From NCBI GenBank assembly GCA_025354165.1, contig JANXNI010000038.1:31484-95483 (forward strand): DNA of 64,000 nt. The letters run 5' to 3'. The stretch comes from Burkholderiales bacterium (lineage in GTDB: Bacteria; Pseudomonadota; Gammaproteobacteria; Burkholderiales; Casimicrobiaceae). Each line of letters begins with the position of its first letter. The first letter of the stretch is position 1. Below, in pieces: positions 32,421-41,337 of the stretch. Made by a program: the position numbers and the translations under genes. The notes under the pieces were generated by a model. The model did not search any database. It was not told the origin of the DNA and saw only the letters and a list, made by a program, of their open reading frames with translations.

Positions 32421-32423
32421 GGC

Positions 32424-33677
32424 TTACCTGTCTATCTCGCCAAACACGATGTCTTGCGTGCCAATGATGGCGACCACGTCGGCGATCATGTGACCACGCG
32501 ACATTTCATCAAGTGCCGCCAGATGCGCAAAACCGGGCGCACGAATTTTCAGACGATACGGTTTGTTCGCACCGTCGGACACGATGTAAATACCGAACTC
32601 GCCCTTGGGATGTTCAACCGCCGCATATGCTTCGCCTGGTGGCACATGCATGCCCTCGGTGAAGAGTTTGAAATGATGAATCAGCTCTTCCATGTTCGAC
32701 TTCATGGATTCGCGAGCGGGTGGCGCGACTTTATAGTTCTCCGTGATCACCGGGCCCGGATTCGCGCGCAACCACGCGATGCACTGCTTGATGATCTTGT
32801 TTGATTCACGCATCTCTTGCACGCGAACCAGATAGCGGTCGTAACAGTCGCCGTTGACGCCAACGGGAATATCAAAGTCCATGCGGTCATAGACTTCGTA
32901 CGGCTGCTTCTTGCGCAAGTCCCATCCGATACCCGAGCCACGAAGCATCGCACCCGTGAAGCCCAGCGCCATAGCGCGTTCCGGGCTCACGACGCCAATG
33001 CCCACCGTGCGCTGTTTCCAGATGCGGTTGTCGGTGAGCAACGTTTCGTATTCATCGACATAAGTCGGAAAACGATTCGTGAAATCTTCAAGAAAATCGA
33101 GGAAAGAACCCTGCCGGTTCTCGTTCATTTTCTTGATCGCAGTAGCGTTGTGAATCTTCGACGCTTGATACTGCGGCATGCGATCCGGCAGGTCGCGGTA
33201 AACACCGCCCGGTCGATAGTATGCAGCGTGCATGCGTGCACCGGACACCGCTTCGTACATATCGAAAAGGTCTTCGCGCTCACGGAACGCGTAGAGGAAA
33301 ACCGTCATTGCACCGACGTCCAGCGCATGACAACCGAGCCACAGCAGGTGATTCATCAGGCGCGTGACTTCATCAAACATCACGCGGATGTATTGAGCCC
33401 GTTCTGGCACCGGCAATTGCAACAGTTTTTCAATCGCCATGCAGTACGCATGCTCATTGGACATCATCGACACGTAGTCGAGGCGATCCATGTAGGGCAA
33501 CGACTGGATGTAGGTCTTGCTCTCGGCGAGCTTTTCGGTCGCACGATGCAAAAGTCCGATATGAGGATCGGCGCGTTCGATGGTTTCACCGTCAAGCTCA
33601 AGCACGAGGCGCAGTACGCCGTGCGCCGCCGGATGCTGCGGCCCGAAGTTCATGGTGTAGTTACGGATTTCAGCCAT
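32424..33677 (-). CDS. nuoD: NADH-quinone oxidoreductase subunit D
   Basis: [40 protein letters not shown]. Confidence 0.97.
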   Translation of the reverse strand: MAEIRNYTMNFGPQHPAAHGVLRLVLELDGETIERADPHIGLLHRATEKLAESKTYIQSLPYMDRLDYVSMMSNEHAYCMAIEKLLQLPVPERAQYIRVMFDEVTRLMNHLLWLGCHALDVGAMTVFLYAFREREDLFDMYEAVSGARMHAAYYRPGGVYRDLPDRMPQYQASKIHNATAIKKMNENRQGSFLDFLEDFTNRFPTYVDEYETLLTDNRIWKQRTVGIGVVSPERAMALGFTGAMLRGSGIGWDLRKKQPYEVYDRMDFDIPVGVNGDCYDRYLVRVQEMRESNKIIKQCIAWLRANPGPVITENYKVAPPARESMKSNMEELIHHFKLFTEGMHVPPGEAYAAVEHPKGEFGIYIVSDGANKPYRLKIRAPGFAHLAALDEMSRGHMIADVVAIIGTQDIVFGEIDR

Positions 33678-33688
33678 GTCTTTTCTGC

Positions 33689-34264
33689 CTAGCTCGCGTA
33701 ACTATTATCACGAATCACTCGCGGCACATTTTCGCGCGGCTCGATGGTGACCGGTTGATACAACACACGGCGCTGCTCGGGGTCGTAACGCATTTCTACG
33801 TAGCCCGACGTCGGGAAGTCTTTGCGGAACGGATGTCCAACGAAACCGTAGTCGGTGAGCAAGCGACGTAAATCAGGATGCCCTTCAAAAATCACGCCAA
33901 AGAGGTCGAACGCTTCACGCTCGAACCAGTTGGCGGACGGCCAGACATCAACCAGCGAATGAACAACAGGAAACTCGTCATCCTGCGCGTAGCAACGAAC
34001 GCGAACACGTTGATTGAGTGTTACCGAAAGCAGATGCACGACAACCGCGTACTTTTGCGATTCACGTCCTGCTTCGCCGTAAGCAGAATAGTCGACGCCA
34101 CACAAATCGACCATCGTGTCGAAACGACATTTCTGATGATCGCGAAGCAGCGTGCACGCCGCCAGCCAATCCTGTGCCGCAACTTCAACCGTCACCTCGT
34201 CAAGCGCAGCGACGATCCGCGCAACTTTGTCGGCCAGCGCTTCGGCAATGATGTCTTTCAACAT
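33689..34264 (-). CDS. nuoC: NADH-quinone oxidoreductase subunit C
   Basis: [39 protein letters not shown]. Confidence 0.96.
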   Translation of the reverse strand: MLKDIIAEALADKVARIVAALDEVTVEVAAQDWLAACTLLRDHQKCRFDTMVDLCGVDYSAYGEAGRESQKYAVVVHLLSVTLNQRVRVRCYAQDDEFPVVHSLVDVWPSANWFEREAFDLFGVIFEGHPDLRRLLTDYGFVGHPFRKDFPTSGYVEMRYDPEQRRVLYQPVTIEPRENVPRVIRDNSYAS

Positions 34265-34270
34265 GGTTGC

Positions 34271-34750
34271 TTAGGCCCGTGCGATGGTGTTGGTGCGTTT
34301 GATCTTGTTCTGCAATTGCAGAATGCCGTAGATCAAGGCCTCAGAGGTGGGCGGACAGCCTGGGACGTACACATCCACGGGAACGATGCGGTCACAGCCG
34401 CGCACAACCGAATAGCTATAGTGATAGTAGCCACCACCGTTAGCGCAGGAACCCATCGAAATCACCCAGCGCGGTTCGGCCATCTGGTCATAAACCTTGC
34501 GTAGTGCCGGAGCCATTTTGTTACACAGTGTGCCAGCGACAATCATGACGTCTGATTGGCGCGGGCTGGGGCGAAAGACGATGCCAAAGCGATCCAGATC
34601 GTAGCGGGCAGCACCCGCATGCATCATTTCAACGGCGCAGCAGGCAAGACCGAAGGTCATTGGCCACATCGATCCATTGCGCGACCAGTTGATCAGCGTA
34701 TCAAGGCTCGTGGTCACGAACCCTTTTTCGAGAACGCCTTCAAGACTCAT
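34271..34750 (-). CDS. nuoB: NADH-quinone oxidoreductase subunit B
   Basis: [65 protein letters not shown]. Confidence 0.97.
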   Translation of the reverse strand: MSLEGVLEKGFVTTSLDTLINWSRNGSMWPMTFGLACCAVEMMHAGAARYDLDRFGIVFRPSPRQSDVMIVAGTLCNKMAPALRKVYDQMAEPRWVISMGSCANGGGYYHYSYSVVRGCDRIVPVDVYVPGCPPTSEALIYGILQLQNKIKRTNTIARA

Positions 34751-34797
34751 AAATCAGTGCACTCCAAATTTCAGCATTCGAGACTACTTGAGCAGGA

Positions 34798-35157
34798 TCA
34801 CTCCCAGTCAAGCGCGCCTTTTTTCCACTCGTAAATGAAGCCTACGGTGAGGATGCCAAGAAAAACCATCATCGTCAGAAAACCGGGAAATCCGATTTGC
34901 TTGAGCGCTACCGCCCACGGAAAAAGGAAGGCAATTTCGAGATCGAACAGGATGAACAAAATAGCGACGAGGTAGTAGCGAACGTCAATGCGCATACGAG
35001 CATCTTCGAAGGCCTCAAACCCGCATTCGTAAGGAGCTAATTTGTCGGGATCAGGTTTGGACGGTGAGATCAGCCAGCCGACTGCGAGCAACACGCAGCC
35101 AAAAGCGAGCGCCACGATCATGAAGATCAGTACCGGGACGTATGTTTCTAGCGACAT
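34798..35157 (-). CDS. nuoA: NADH-quinone oxidoreductase subunit A
   Basis: [42 protein letters not shown]. Confidence 0.96.
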   Translation of the reverse strand: MSLETYVPVLIFMIVALAFGCVLLAVGWLISPSKPDPDKLAPYECGFEAFEDARMRIDVRYYLVAILFILFDLEIAFLFPWAVALKQIGFPGFLTMMVFLGILTVGFIYEWKKGALDWE

Positions 35158-35172
35158 GTCTCAACAATCCCC

Positions 35173-35206
35173 AAAAAAAAGGCGGTGCAAACTGGTGCTC
35201 CCCGCC
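35173..35206 (-). terminator. Possible intrinsic terminator/attenuator just upstream of nuoA
   Basis: On the minus strand: GGCGG-GGAGCACCAGTTTGCA-CCGCC-TTTTTTTT, ending about 16 nt before the nuoA ATG. Confidence 0.4.
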
Positions 35207-35263
35207 CTCCTCGTCCCTGAACTTCGTCGGGTTACAAACTTGTACCGGACTTATTATTCTTAA

Positions 35264-35348
35264 TGGTGCCGTCGGCGAGACTCGAACTCGCACAGCTTTC
35301 GCCACTACCCCCTCAAGATAGCGTGTCTACCAATTTCACCACGACGGC
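35264..35348 (-). tRNA. tRNA-Leu (anticodon GAG), CCA encoded
   Basis: Reverse complement GCCGTCGTGGTGAAATTGGTAGACACGCTATCTTGAGGGGGTAGTGGCGAAAGCTGTGCGAGTTCGAGTCTCGCCGACGGCACCA folds as a class II tRNA. Confidence 0.95.
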
Positions 35349-35375
35349 TAAATCTAACTAAAAACTTACTACAAA

Positions 35376-35723
35376 CTACTTTGGAATATCGGACTTCGGT
35401 GCCACCGGAGTGATCGGCGACGACGGAACAGTTGACTCGGTTTTCACCGGTTCACCAGTCACGCTTTGCATTACACCACCGCCGGTCGACACTTTATGCG
35501 AACTAACATAGGTCAATCCTATGCTCGTCACAAAAAAGATCGTGGCAGCGATACCCGTCGCACGGCTTAAAAAATTGGCTGAGCCAGCCGCACCGAACAC
35601 GCTACCAGCAGAGCCGGTGCCGAACGACGCGCCCATGTCAGCTCCCTTGCCGTGCTGAAGCAGCACGAGAACCAGGATCGCAGCGGCTGCAATCACATGA
35701 ATTGAGAGGATAAAAATTTCCAT
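35376..35723 (-). CDS. secG: Preprotein translocase subunit SecG
   Basis: VLVLLQHGKGADMGASFGTGSAGSVFGAAGSANFLSRATG. Confidence 0.93.
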   Translation of the reverse strand: MEIFILSIHVIAAAAILVLVLLQHGKGADMGASFGTGSAGSVFGAAGSANFLSRATGIAATIFFVTSIGLTYVSSHKVSTGGGVMQSVTGEPVKTESTVPSSPITPVAPKSDIPK

Positions 35724-35766
35724 AGCCCATGATTATACATAGCGGAACAGCTTCACGTAAGTCCCC

Positions 35767-36543
35767 TCAAGCCGCAGAAACTATCGCGAGAAAATCTTCC
35801 GCGATCAATGACGCGCCGCCGATGAGTCCGCCATCAATGTCGGACTGCGAAAACAGCTCCCGCGCATTTGCTGCCTTGACGCTACCGCCGTAAAGAACGC
35901 TGATATCTGCCGCTGCGGCACTTAACTTTGCGAGTTCTGAACGGATGAATGCGTGCATCGCTTGCGCCTCCGCAGGTGATGCGGTCTTGCCGGTGCCGAT
36001 AGCCCAGACGGGCTCGTACGCGATCACGATATTTTTTGGCGAACTGGCCATAAGCGCGGCGCACGGGGCGAGCTGCCTCGCGACGGTAGCCTCAGCCAGC
36101 CCTGACTCTCGCTCAGCCAGCGTTTCGCCCACACAGATGACGGGTGTCAACCCTGCCGCAACCGCCGCTGCTGCCTTCGCAGCAACCAACGCGCTGGTTT
36201 CCGCGTTGTAAAGTCGCCGCTCCGAGTGCCCCACGAGCACAATCGTTGCTCCAAATTCACCAAGCATCGCCGCGCTAACCTGCCCGGTATAAGCGCCACT
36301 CGTGTGTTCCGACACGTCTTGAGCACCGTAGGCAATCGCGGTGCCACCTAGCGTGCGCTGCAACTGCGTCAGGTACGGAAACGGTGCACATACCGCCACC
36401 CTGGACGCTCCGACGCCGGATGATTCATCTCGGGCGGCAACAATTGCTTCCAGCAAAGTCGCGTTTGCAACCAGCGAACTGTTCATTTTCCAGTTGCCAA
36501 TCACCCAGCGGTTACGTTTGTACATTTCGGAATCACATTTCAT
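35767..36543 (-). CDS. tpiA: Triose-phosphate isomerase (start possibly 36525)
   Basis: [48 protein letters not shown]. Confidence 0.96.
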   Translation of the reverse strand: MKCDSEMYKRNRWVIGNWKMNSSLVANATLLEAIVAARDESSGVGASRVAVCAPFPYLTQLQRTLGGTAIAYGAQDVSEHTSGAYTGQVSAAMLGEFGATIVLVGHSERRLYNAETSALVAAKAAAAVAAGLTPVICVGETLAERESGLAEATVARQLAPCAALMASSPKNIVIAYEPVWAIGTGKTASPAEAQAMHAFIRSELAKLSAAAADISVLYGGSVKAANARELFSQSDIDGGLIGGASLIAEDFLAIVSAA

Positions 36544-36705
36544 TCGCTTGCGAACAAGATTTAAGACAATGCGTCAGTCACTATATGCCGTTCATGCGCT
36601 ACGCTTGTCGTCTGGGACACACAGCGCGGGCCTGACGGTCAGCACAGTATGTCAACCTGAGCATTGTAGACAGCGTTTTTTGTTAGTACCGTAGCTAGTA
36701 GATCC

Positions 36706-36719
36706 GAGCAAATTTGCTC
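36706..36719. promoter_or_regulatory. Perfect 14-bp palindrome GAGCAAATTTGCTC upstream of the crystallin-like gene
   Basis: Exact palindrome in the divergent tpiA / crystallin-like intergenic region. Confidence 0.35.
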
Positions 36720-36755
36720 CCACACATCGCCCACAATTCGGGCACAGGAGGACGA

Positions 36756-38054
36756 ATGAAGCCTTTCACATTTTTCGCGTACGCACAAATCATCTCGCGA
36801 GCAGCGCTTGCCGCCGCCCTCGTCATCGGCTCAGTGGTCGCCTCTGCCTCCGATCTATGGCTCTATAGCGGACGCGACTTTACGGGCGCAACCGCACGTA
36901 TTTCGCGCTCCGAGCCCAACCTGCCCATCGGCGCAGCGCGCTCGATTCGCGTTGGTACGGGTGTCTGGGAAGCCTGCACGGGGGCCAATTTCACGGGCGA
37001 ATGCCGTCGGTTGACAGCGGGCGATTACCGCGAACTCGGTGGTCGTTTTGGCGACACCATCCTGTCCGCGCGCGACGTGACGTACGACTCAAGTGCCGGT
37101 TCGGGCGCCGTTGGATATTCGCCGCCGCGAATTCAGCTCTTCGAAGCACCTGGCTTCCGCGGACGCACTATGGCGTTTGATGACAGCTCACCGAACATTG
37201 AAGGTAGCTGGGGCCTCACCAACGCCTCGTCGGCCATCGTGTCCGGCGGGACGTGGGAAGTTTGCACCGAGTACAACTACGGCGGCCGTTGTCAGGCGCT
37301 TCCTCCGGGGCAATACAACGATTTAGGGCCACAGCTTAATTTCCGCATCGTCAGCGCGCGGGCGCTGGACGTCAATCGACCGCCCGTGTCCACCATCCGT
37401 CCGCCCGTTCTGTCGCAATATCCGCCACCTGTGGTCGTAGCGCCTTCGCCCGTTCGTCCGCCAGCCTGGAACGGGGATCGCTTCCGGATAGAGGTCTTTA
37501 CGGAGACCGATTTCCGGGGTGCGGCGTACACACTGGACAGCGACACCGACAACCTGCGCAATAGCGGCTTTAATGATCGAATTCGCTCCATGCGCATCTC
37601 TGGCGGCAACTGGGAGGCGTGCGAAGACCGCGACTACGGCGGGGTTTGCATGGTCTATGGCCCCGGTGATTACCGCCGCCTGCCGCCACAACTTGATCGA
37701 GCAATTTCATCGCTCCGGAAAATTGGGGGCGAACCGAACTGGGGTGGCATTACACCGGGTGGACAAAACTATGTGGTGATGGATCCTAACGCGCCGCGCT
37801 CGCGACATCCGGTGTGGCTCTATGAGCACAGCAACTTTGCCGGCCGCACAGTGCGCGCTACCGGTGATGTGAACGATCTCTCCGGCTCTGGCATGAACGA
37901 CACAGCCTCGTCGATCTTCATCACGCTTGGTACATGGCAATTCTGCGCAGACTCCAATTACCGGGGCCGCTGCGTAACGCTTGGGCCAGGTCAGTACAAC
38001 GAAATGCCGCCGGGCATGAACGACGAGATTTCGTCATTCCGACGAGTGCGATAG
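36756..38054 (+). CDS. Secreted beta/gamma-crystallin-family protein with four crystallin-like units
   Basis: RBS AGGAGG before ATG at 36756; signal peptide; repeating (L/F)(Y/F)(E/S)xxxFxGRTxxx...(G)xWExCxxxNYxGxCxxLxPGxYxxL units. Confidence 0.85.
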   Translation: MKPFTFFAYAQIISRAALAAALVIGSVVASASDLWLYSGRDFTGATARISRSEPNLPIGAARSIRVGTGVWEACTGANFTGECRRLTAGDYRELGGRFGDTILSARDVTYDSSAGSGAVGYSPPRIQLFEAPGFRGRTMAFDDSSPNIEGSWGLTNASSAIVSGGTWEVCTEYNYGGRCQALPPGQYNDLGPQLNFRIVSARALDVNRPPVSTIRPPVLSQYPPPVVVAPSPVRPPAWNGDRFRIEVFTETDFRGAAYTLDSDTDNLRNSGFNDRIRSMRISGGNWEACEDRDYGGVCMVYGPGDYRRLPPQLDRAISSLRKIGGEPNWGGITPGGQNYVVMDPNAPRSRHPVWLYEHSNFAGRTVRATGDVNDLSGSGMNDTASSIFITLGTWQFCADSNYRGRCVTLGPGQYNEMPPGMNDEISSFRRVR

Positions 38055-38066
38055 CGCTCGCCGGTC

Positions 38067-38477
38067 ATGGATTTGAAAGCACTGTTCGCTGGGTCGAAAA
38101 CGATTGCCATCGTGGGCATGTCCACACGACCTGAGCGCCCAAGCCACGGGGTTGCCAGCTACATGCAGCATGCTGGCTATCGCATTGTGCCGGTGAATCC
38201 TAACTATGTTGGGCAGGAGATTTTGGGCGAGACCTGTGTGGCGGCACTCGCCGACGTGACGGCGCCCATTGACATCGTGGATTGCTTTCGACGCAGCGAG
38301 GATATGGCCGAGGTCGCGCAAGCGGCGGTTCTGATGCGGCCGTTGCCGAAAGTGCTGTGGATGCAGCTCGGCGTTGAAAATGAAGAAGCCGCGAAGATCG
38401 CGCGTGACGCTGGAGTCGACGTCGTTCAAAACCAGTGCGTTGAGATCGAATTCATGGCCTTGCAGCGAAATAAATGA
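38067..38477 (+). CDS. CoA-binding domain protein (YccU-like)
   Basis: KTIAIVGMSTRPERPSHGVASYMQHAGYRIVPVNPNYVGQEILGE. Confidence 0.88.
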   Translation: MDLKALFAGSKTIAIVGMSTRPERPSHGVASYMQHAGYRIVPVNPNYVGQEILGETCVAALADVTAPIDIVDCFRRSEDMAEVAQAAVLMRPLPKVLWMQLGVENEEAAKIARDAGVDVVQNQCVEIEFMALQRNK

Positions 38478-38878
38478 CGAGAATTTCCATGTTGACGATG
38501 AACATCAGAAAATGGCTGGCACTCGGACTGACCGCGCTGGTTGCGTGTGCATCACCGTTGACTTCGGCGCGCACCTTTGCCTGCGCGGTTGGGCAATCTA
38601 TTGCCGTGCAAGAGCTGCCCAGACAAGGCCAGGACACGCTCGCATTAATTGCGTCGGCTGGCCCATTTTCGAGCAATCGTGACGGTATTAGCTTTGGCAA
38701 TCGCGAGCGTGCCTTGCCAAAAGCACCGCGCGGGTTTTATCGGGAATACACAGTGCGCACGCCCGGTGTGAGAAATCGTGGTGCGCGCCGTATTGTTTGC
38801 GGTGGTGATCAGCGTGCGGCAGACGCGTGCTACTACAGCGACGATCATTACCAGTCCTTCAAGTGCATTCAACGTTAA
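38474..38878 (+). CDS. Secreted guanyl-specific ribonuclease, N1/T1 (barnase-like) family
   Basis: Signal peptide; FSSNRDGISFGNRERALPKAPRGFYREYTVRTPGVRNRGARRIVCGG...CYYSDDHYQSFKCI resembles microbial RNase N1/T1 (FxNRExxLPxxxxxYxEYTV...RRIV...YY(T/S)xDHYxSF). Confidence 0.85.
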   Translation: MTRISMLTMNIRKWLALGLTALVACASPLTSARTFACAVGQSIAVQELPRQGQDTLALIASAGPFSSNRDGISFGNRERALPKAPRGFYREYTVRTPGVRNRGARRIVCGGDQRAADACYYSDDHYQSFKCIQR

Positions 38879-38894
38879 GCGGCGCGAGCAACTC

Positions 38895-39218
38895 ATGAAA
38901 AATTCGGTTCACGATCTGCGGGCAGACACGGTGTTGACACTCGATTTGAAGGGCGTCCGTTCAAAAAAGGGCCTGCTGGAAGCTCTAGGCACGAGCCTCA
39001 AATTGCCGAAGCATTTCGGCCACAACTGGGACGCGCTGGCCGATTGCCTGATGGACGACGGCTGGGCCAAACGCACGGGCTACACGATTGTTGTACTGGA
39101 CGCAGCGGCCGCAGCGAAACGCTTCGGTGACGACTGGAATACGCTCACGGATATCTTCGGCGACGCCTGCATCTGGTGGAGCGAGCATGACAAACCGTTT
39201 CATGTCGTGCTCGCGTGA
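38895..39218 (+). CDS. Barstar family (ribonuclease inhibitor) protein
   Basis: LDLKGVRSKKGLLEALGTSLKLPKHFGHNWDALADCLMD: typical barstar motif; directly downstream of the RNase. Confidence 0.87.
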   Translation: MKNSVHDLRADTVLTLDLKGVRSKKGLLEALGTSLKLPKHFGHNWDALADCLMDDGWAKRTGYTIVVLDAAAAAKRFGDDWNTLTDIFGDACIWWSEHDKPFHVVLA

Positions 39219-39703
39219 GCGCCGAATCGCACGTCGCCAAACCGCTTAAAATCCCGCGCTCTGCCCTCGTCATCGCCTTCACGCCTGCACGTGAAGTGCT
39301 GCTCATTGAGCGCGCCGATTTCTCCGGTTTTTGGCAATCGGTCACCGGTTCGCAAGAGGGCGGCGAGTCTTGGGCGGACACGGCACAGCGCGAACTGATG
39401 GAAGAAACAGGGTTTGACGCGGCGCTCTACGGCGGCGTGATTGATCTCAATTACCGCAATGTTTATTGCATTTACCCACGCTGGCGGCACCGCTATCCGC
39501 CCCGCGTCACGCACAACGAAGAGCGCTGTTTCGCCGTCTGCGTCCCCACCGCGATCACGCCACGTCTTGCACCGCATGAACACCTCGCCTTTGAGTGGAT
39601 GCCGCTCGAAGCAGCGGCCCGCAAAGTGACGTCATGGAGTAATGTTGCGGCGCTGCGCCATTTGCAATCAAGCTTTGCATTGGTCGTTGGCAACCGCTTA
39701 TGA
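39215..39703 (+). CDS. nudB: Dihydroneopterin triphosphate diphosphatase (Nudix, NudB-like)
   Basis: Nudix box GSQEGGESWADTAQRELMEETGFDA; NudB-like WQSVTGSQE. Confidence 0.85.
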   Translation: MSAESHVAKPLKIPRSALVIAFTPAREVLLIERADFSGFWQSVTGSQEGGESWADTAQRELMEETGFDAALYGGVIDLNYRNVYCIYPRWRHRYPPRVTHNEERCFAVCVPTAITPRLAPHEHLAFEWMPLEAAARKVTSWSNVAALRHLQSSFALVVGNRL

Positions 39704-39715
39704 GATATTTTTGGC

Positions 39716-39835
39716 AATAGCTTTTTGCTGTAATGACGGCTGAATAGGGGCTACCACCAAAATTGACTTAAAGTCGACTTAATTACTTTTGCCGCTTTAG
39801 CCCAATATCAGACGTGACATATGCAAAAAGCTGTA
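39716..39835. repeat. 120-bp palindromic dispersed element, copy D
   Basis: AATAGCTTTTTGCTGTAATGACGGCTGAATAGGGGCTA / TAGCCCAATATCAGACGTGACATATGCAAAAAGCTGTA; 44-nt core centred on GTCGAC; contains the gph ATG (39821). Confidence 0.82.
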
Positions 39836-40516
39836 GTTTCAAAACCCCGCGCTGTCCTCTTCGATTTCGACGGTACATTAGTCGACAGCGCGCCAGATCT
39901 GGCGGGCGCTGCGAACGATTTGCGACTAGAGCTTGGGCTTGAGCTGATGCCGTACACCGTCCTTCGCCCCTACGCCACTTACGGCGCGCGCAGCCTGTTG
40001 AAACAGGCGCTTAATCTGTCGCCCGGCGACGCGGATTACGAGCCGAATCGCCAGCGTTTTCTGGCGATTTATGACGAACGGAAGCTGCAAAAAAGCCACC
40101 TCTTCCCTGGCGTGCTGGAGCTCTTAATCGCGCTCGAACGACAAAAAATTACTTGGGGCATTGTGACCAACAAGCACTCAAGGCTGGCCGAGCCAATGAT
40201 TCACGAGTTGCTTCGGGATCGCGCGTTCATGCCCGCGACGGTTGTTTGCGGCGACACGACCGCGACGCCGAAACCTCATCCCGCACCCGTGCTACACGCC
40301 GCAAACACTATGCAGATTGACCCGAATCATTGCTGGTTTGTCGGCGACGGCGAGAGCGACGTCAAGGCGAGCATTGCCGCAGGGATGACGCCCGTGCTCG
40401 CCGCGTACGGCTATGTGCCCGATCTCGACCACGCCCGGGCATGGGGCGCGGCGCACGAGATTGATCAGCCGCTGGCTTTGCTGGAGCTTTTGGAATTGGC
40501 GGGTTCGCCCACCTGA
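39821..40516 (+). CDS. gph: Phosphoglycolate phosphatase (HAD family)
   Basis: VLFDFDGTLVDSAPDLAGAANDLR; GIVTNK; CWFVGDGESDVKASIAAGM. Confidence 0.88.
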   Translation: MQKAVVSKPRAVLFDFDGTLVDSAPDLAGAANDLRLELGLELMPYTVLRPYATYGARSLLKQALNLSPGDADYEPNRQRFLAIYDERKLQKSHLFPGVLELLIALERQKITWGIVTNKHSRLAEPMIHELLRDRAFMPATVVCGDTTATPKPHPAPVLHAANTMQIDPNHCWFVGDGESDVKASIAAGMTPVLAAYGYVPDLDHARAWGAAHEIDQPLALLELLELAGSPT

Positions 40517-41310
40517 GGCGCCGCTGCGCAGGCCGACGGGGCATAGACCCAGCGGCGCGGCGCGCCTTTGCTTTCGCCTTCAACCACCACGGACGCACCG
40601 CGCTCAAGTCGCGCCAAAAGCTCCGAGGTAATCGCCGCCGAGGATCGGATCAGATTGCCGTCTACGCGCATCAATACGTCGCCATCAGCAATGGCGAACA
40701 TCGCCGTGGTACCGCCAGTTCCCTTCGCACGAATGCCACCCGCTGCACCCGGCAACGGCTCGAACATGCGAGCAAACGTGGCATTTTCCGACATCAGCGC
40801 CCTGACCATGCTTTCGGCCATAAAAATGGCGCTGGCGCGGTCACCGCCAGTCAGGCGACACGCAGCCGCAACCGGCAAAACCACTTTTTTCGCGGGGTCA
40901 ACGCGCGGCACCAGCACGGTCACGCGATTTTCGGTTCCGCCTGATGCGAACACCACAGCATCCCGATCAACGCGCACGATCTTTTCCCCAGACGGCAATG
41001 ATTCACCAGCCGCGAGCGACAGCCCGCGTGTAGCGGCGCCGCTCGCGCCGACAAAGTAAGCGCGGTCTCCGGCAACACCGACGAGCTTCATGGCACCGAC
41101 GGTCACCGATTGAGCGGCGGGCCCGGCACCTTCAAGCGTAGGGGCTCGCAGCGCAAACGGTCGCCACGCTGGCAATTTCGCCGTCTGCGTGTCGCCCCAA
41201 AGCCCAAGGAGAAGCGCACAAGCCCAGCCGAACAGGCCGGCAGCAACGGTCACGGCAAGCGCGGTGGCGACCTGCTCCAGCCTATAATTTGAGCTTATTC
41301 CCTGCTTCAC
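40465..41310 (-). CDS. Type II secretion GspC-like protein (N-terminal TM, HR and PDZ-like regions)
   Basis: Single N-terminal TM; MKLVGVAGDRAYFVGASGAATRGLSLAAGESLPSGEKIVRVDRDAVVFASGG; C-terminal GDVLMRVDGNLIRSSAAITSELL. Convergent overlap with gph. Confidence 0.6.
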   Translation of the reverse strand: MKQGISSNYRLEQVATALAVTVAAGLFGWACALLLGLWGDTQTAKLPAWRPFALRAPTLEGAGPAAQSVTVGAMKLVGVAGDRAYFVGASGAATRGLSLAAGESLPSGEKIVRVDRDAVVFASGGTENRVTVLVPRVDPAKKVVLPVAAACRLTGGDRASAIFMAESMVRALMSENATFARMFEPLPGAAGGIRAKGTGGTTAMFAIADGDVLMRVDGNLIRSSAAITSELLARLERGASVVVEGESKGAPRRWVYAPSACAAAPQVGEPANSKSSSKASG

Positions 41311-41337
41311 CTAGCGTCGCCTTGTCTGAAAATTCGC

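Noticed and set aside
36544-36705. Possible further palindrome copy in the tpiA/crystallin intergenic region
   Set aside because: Short GACGGTCAGCAC-like similarity only; no arm/core geometry found.
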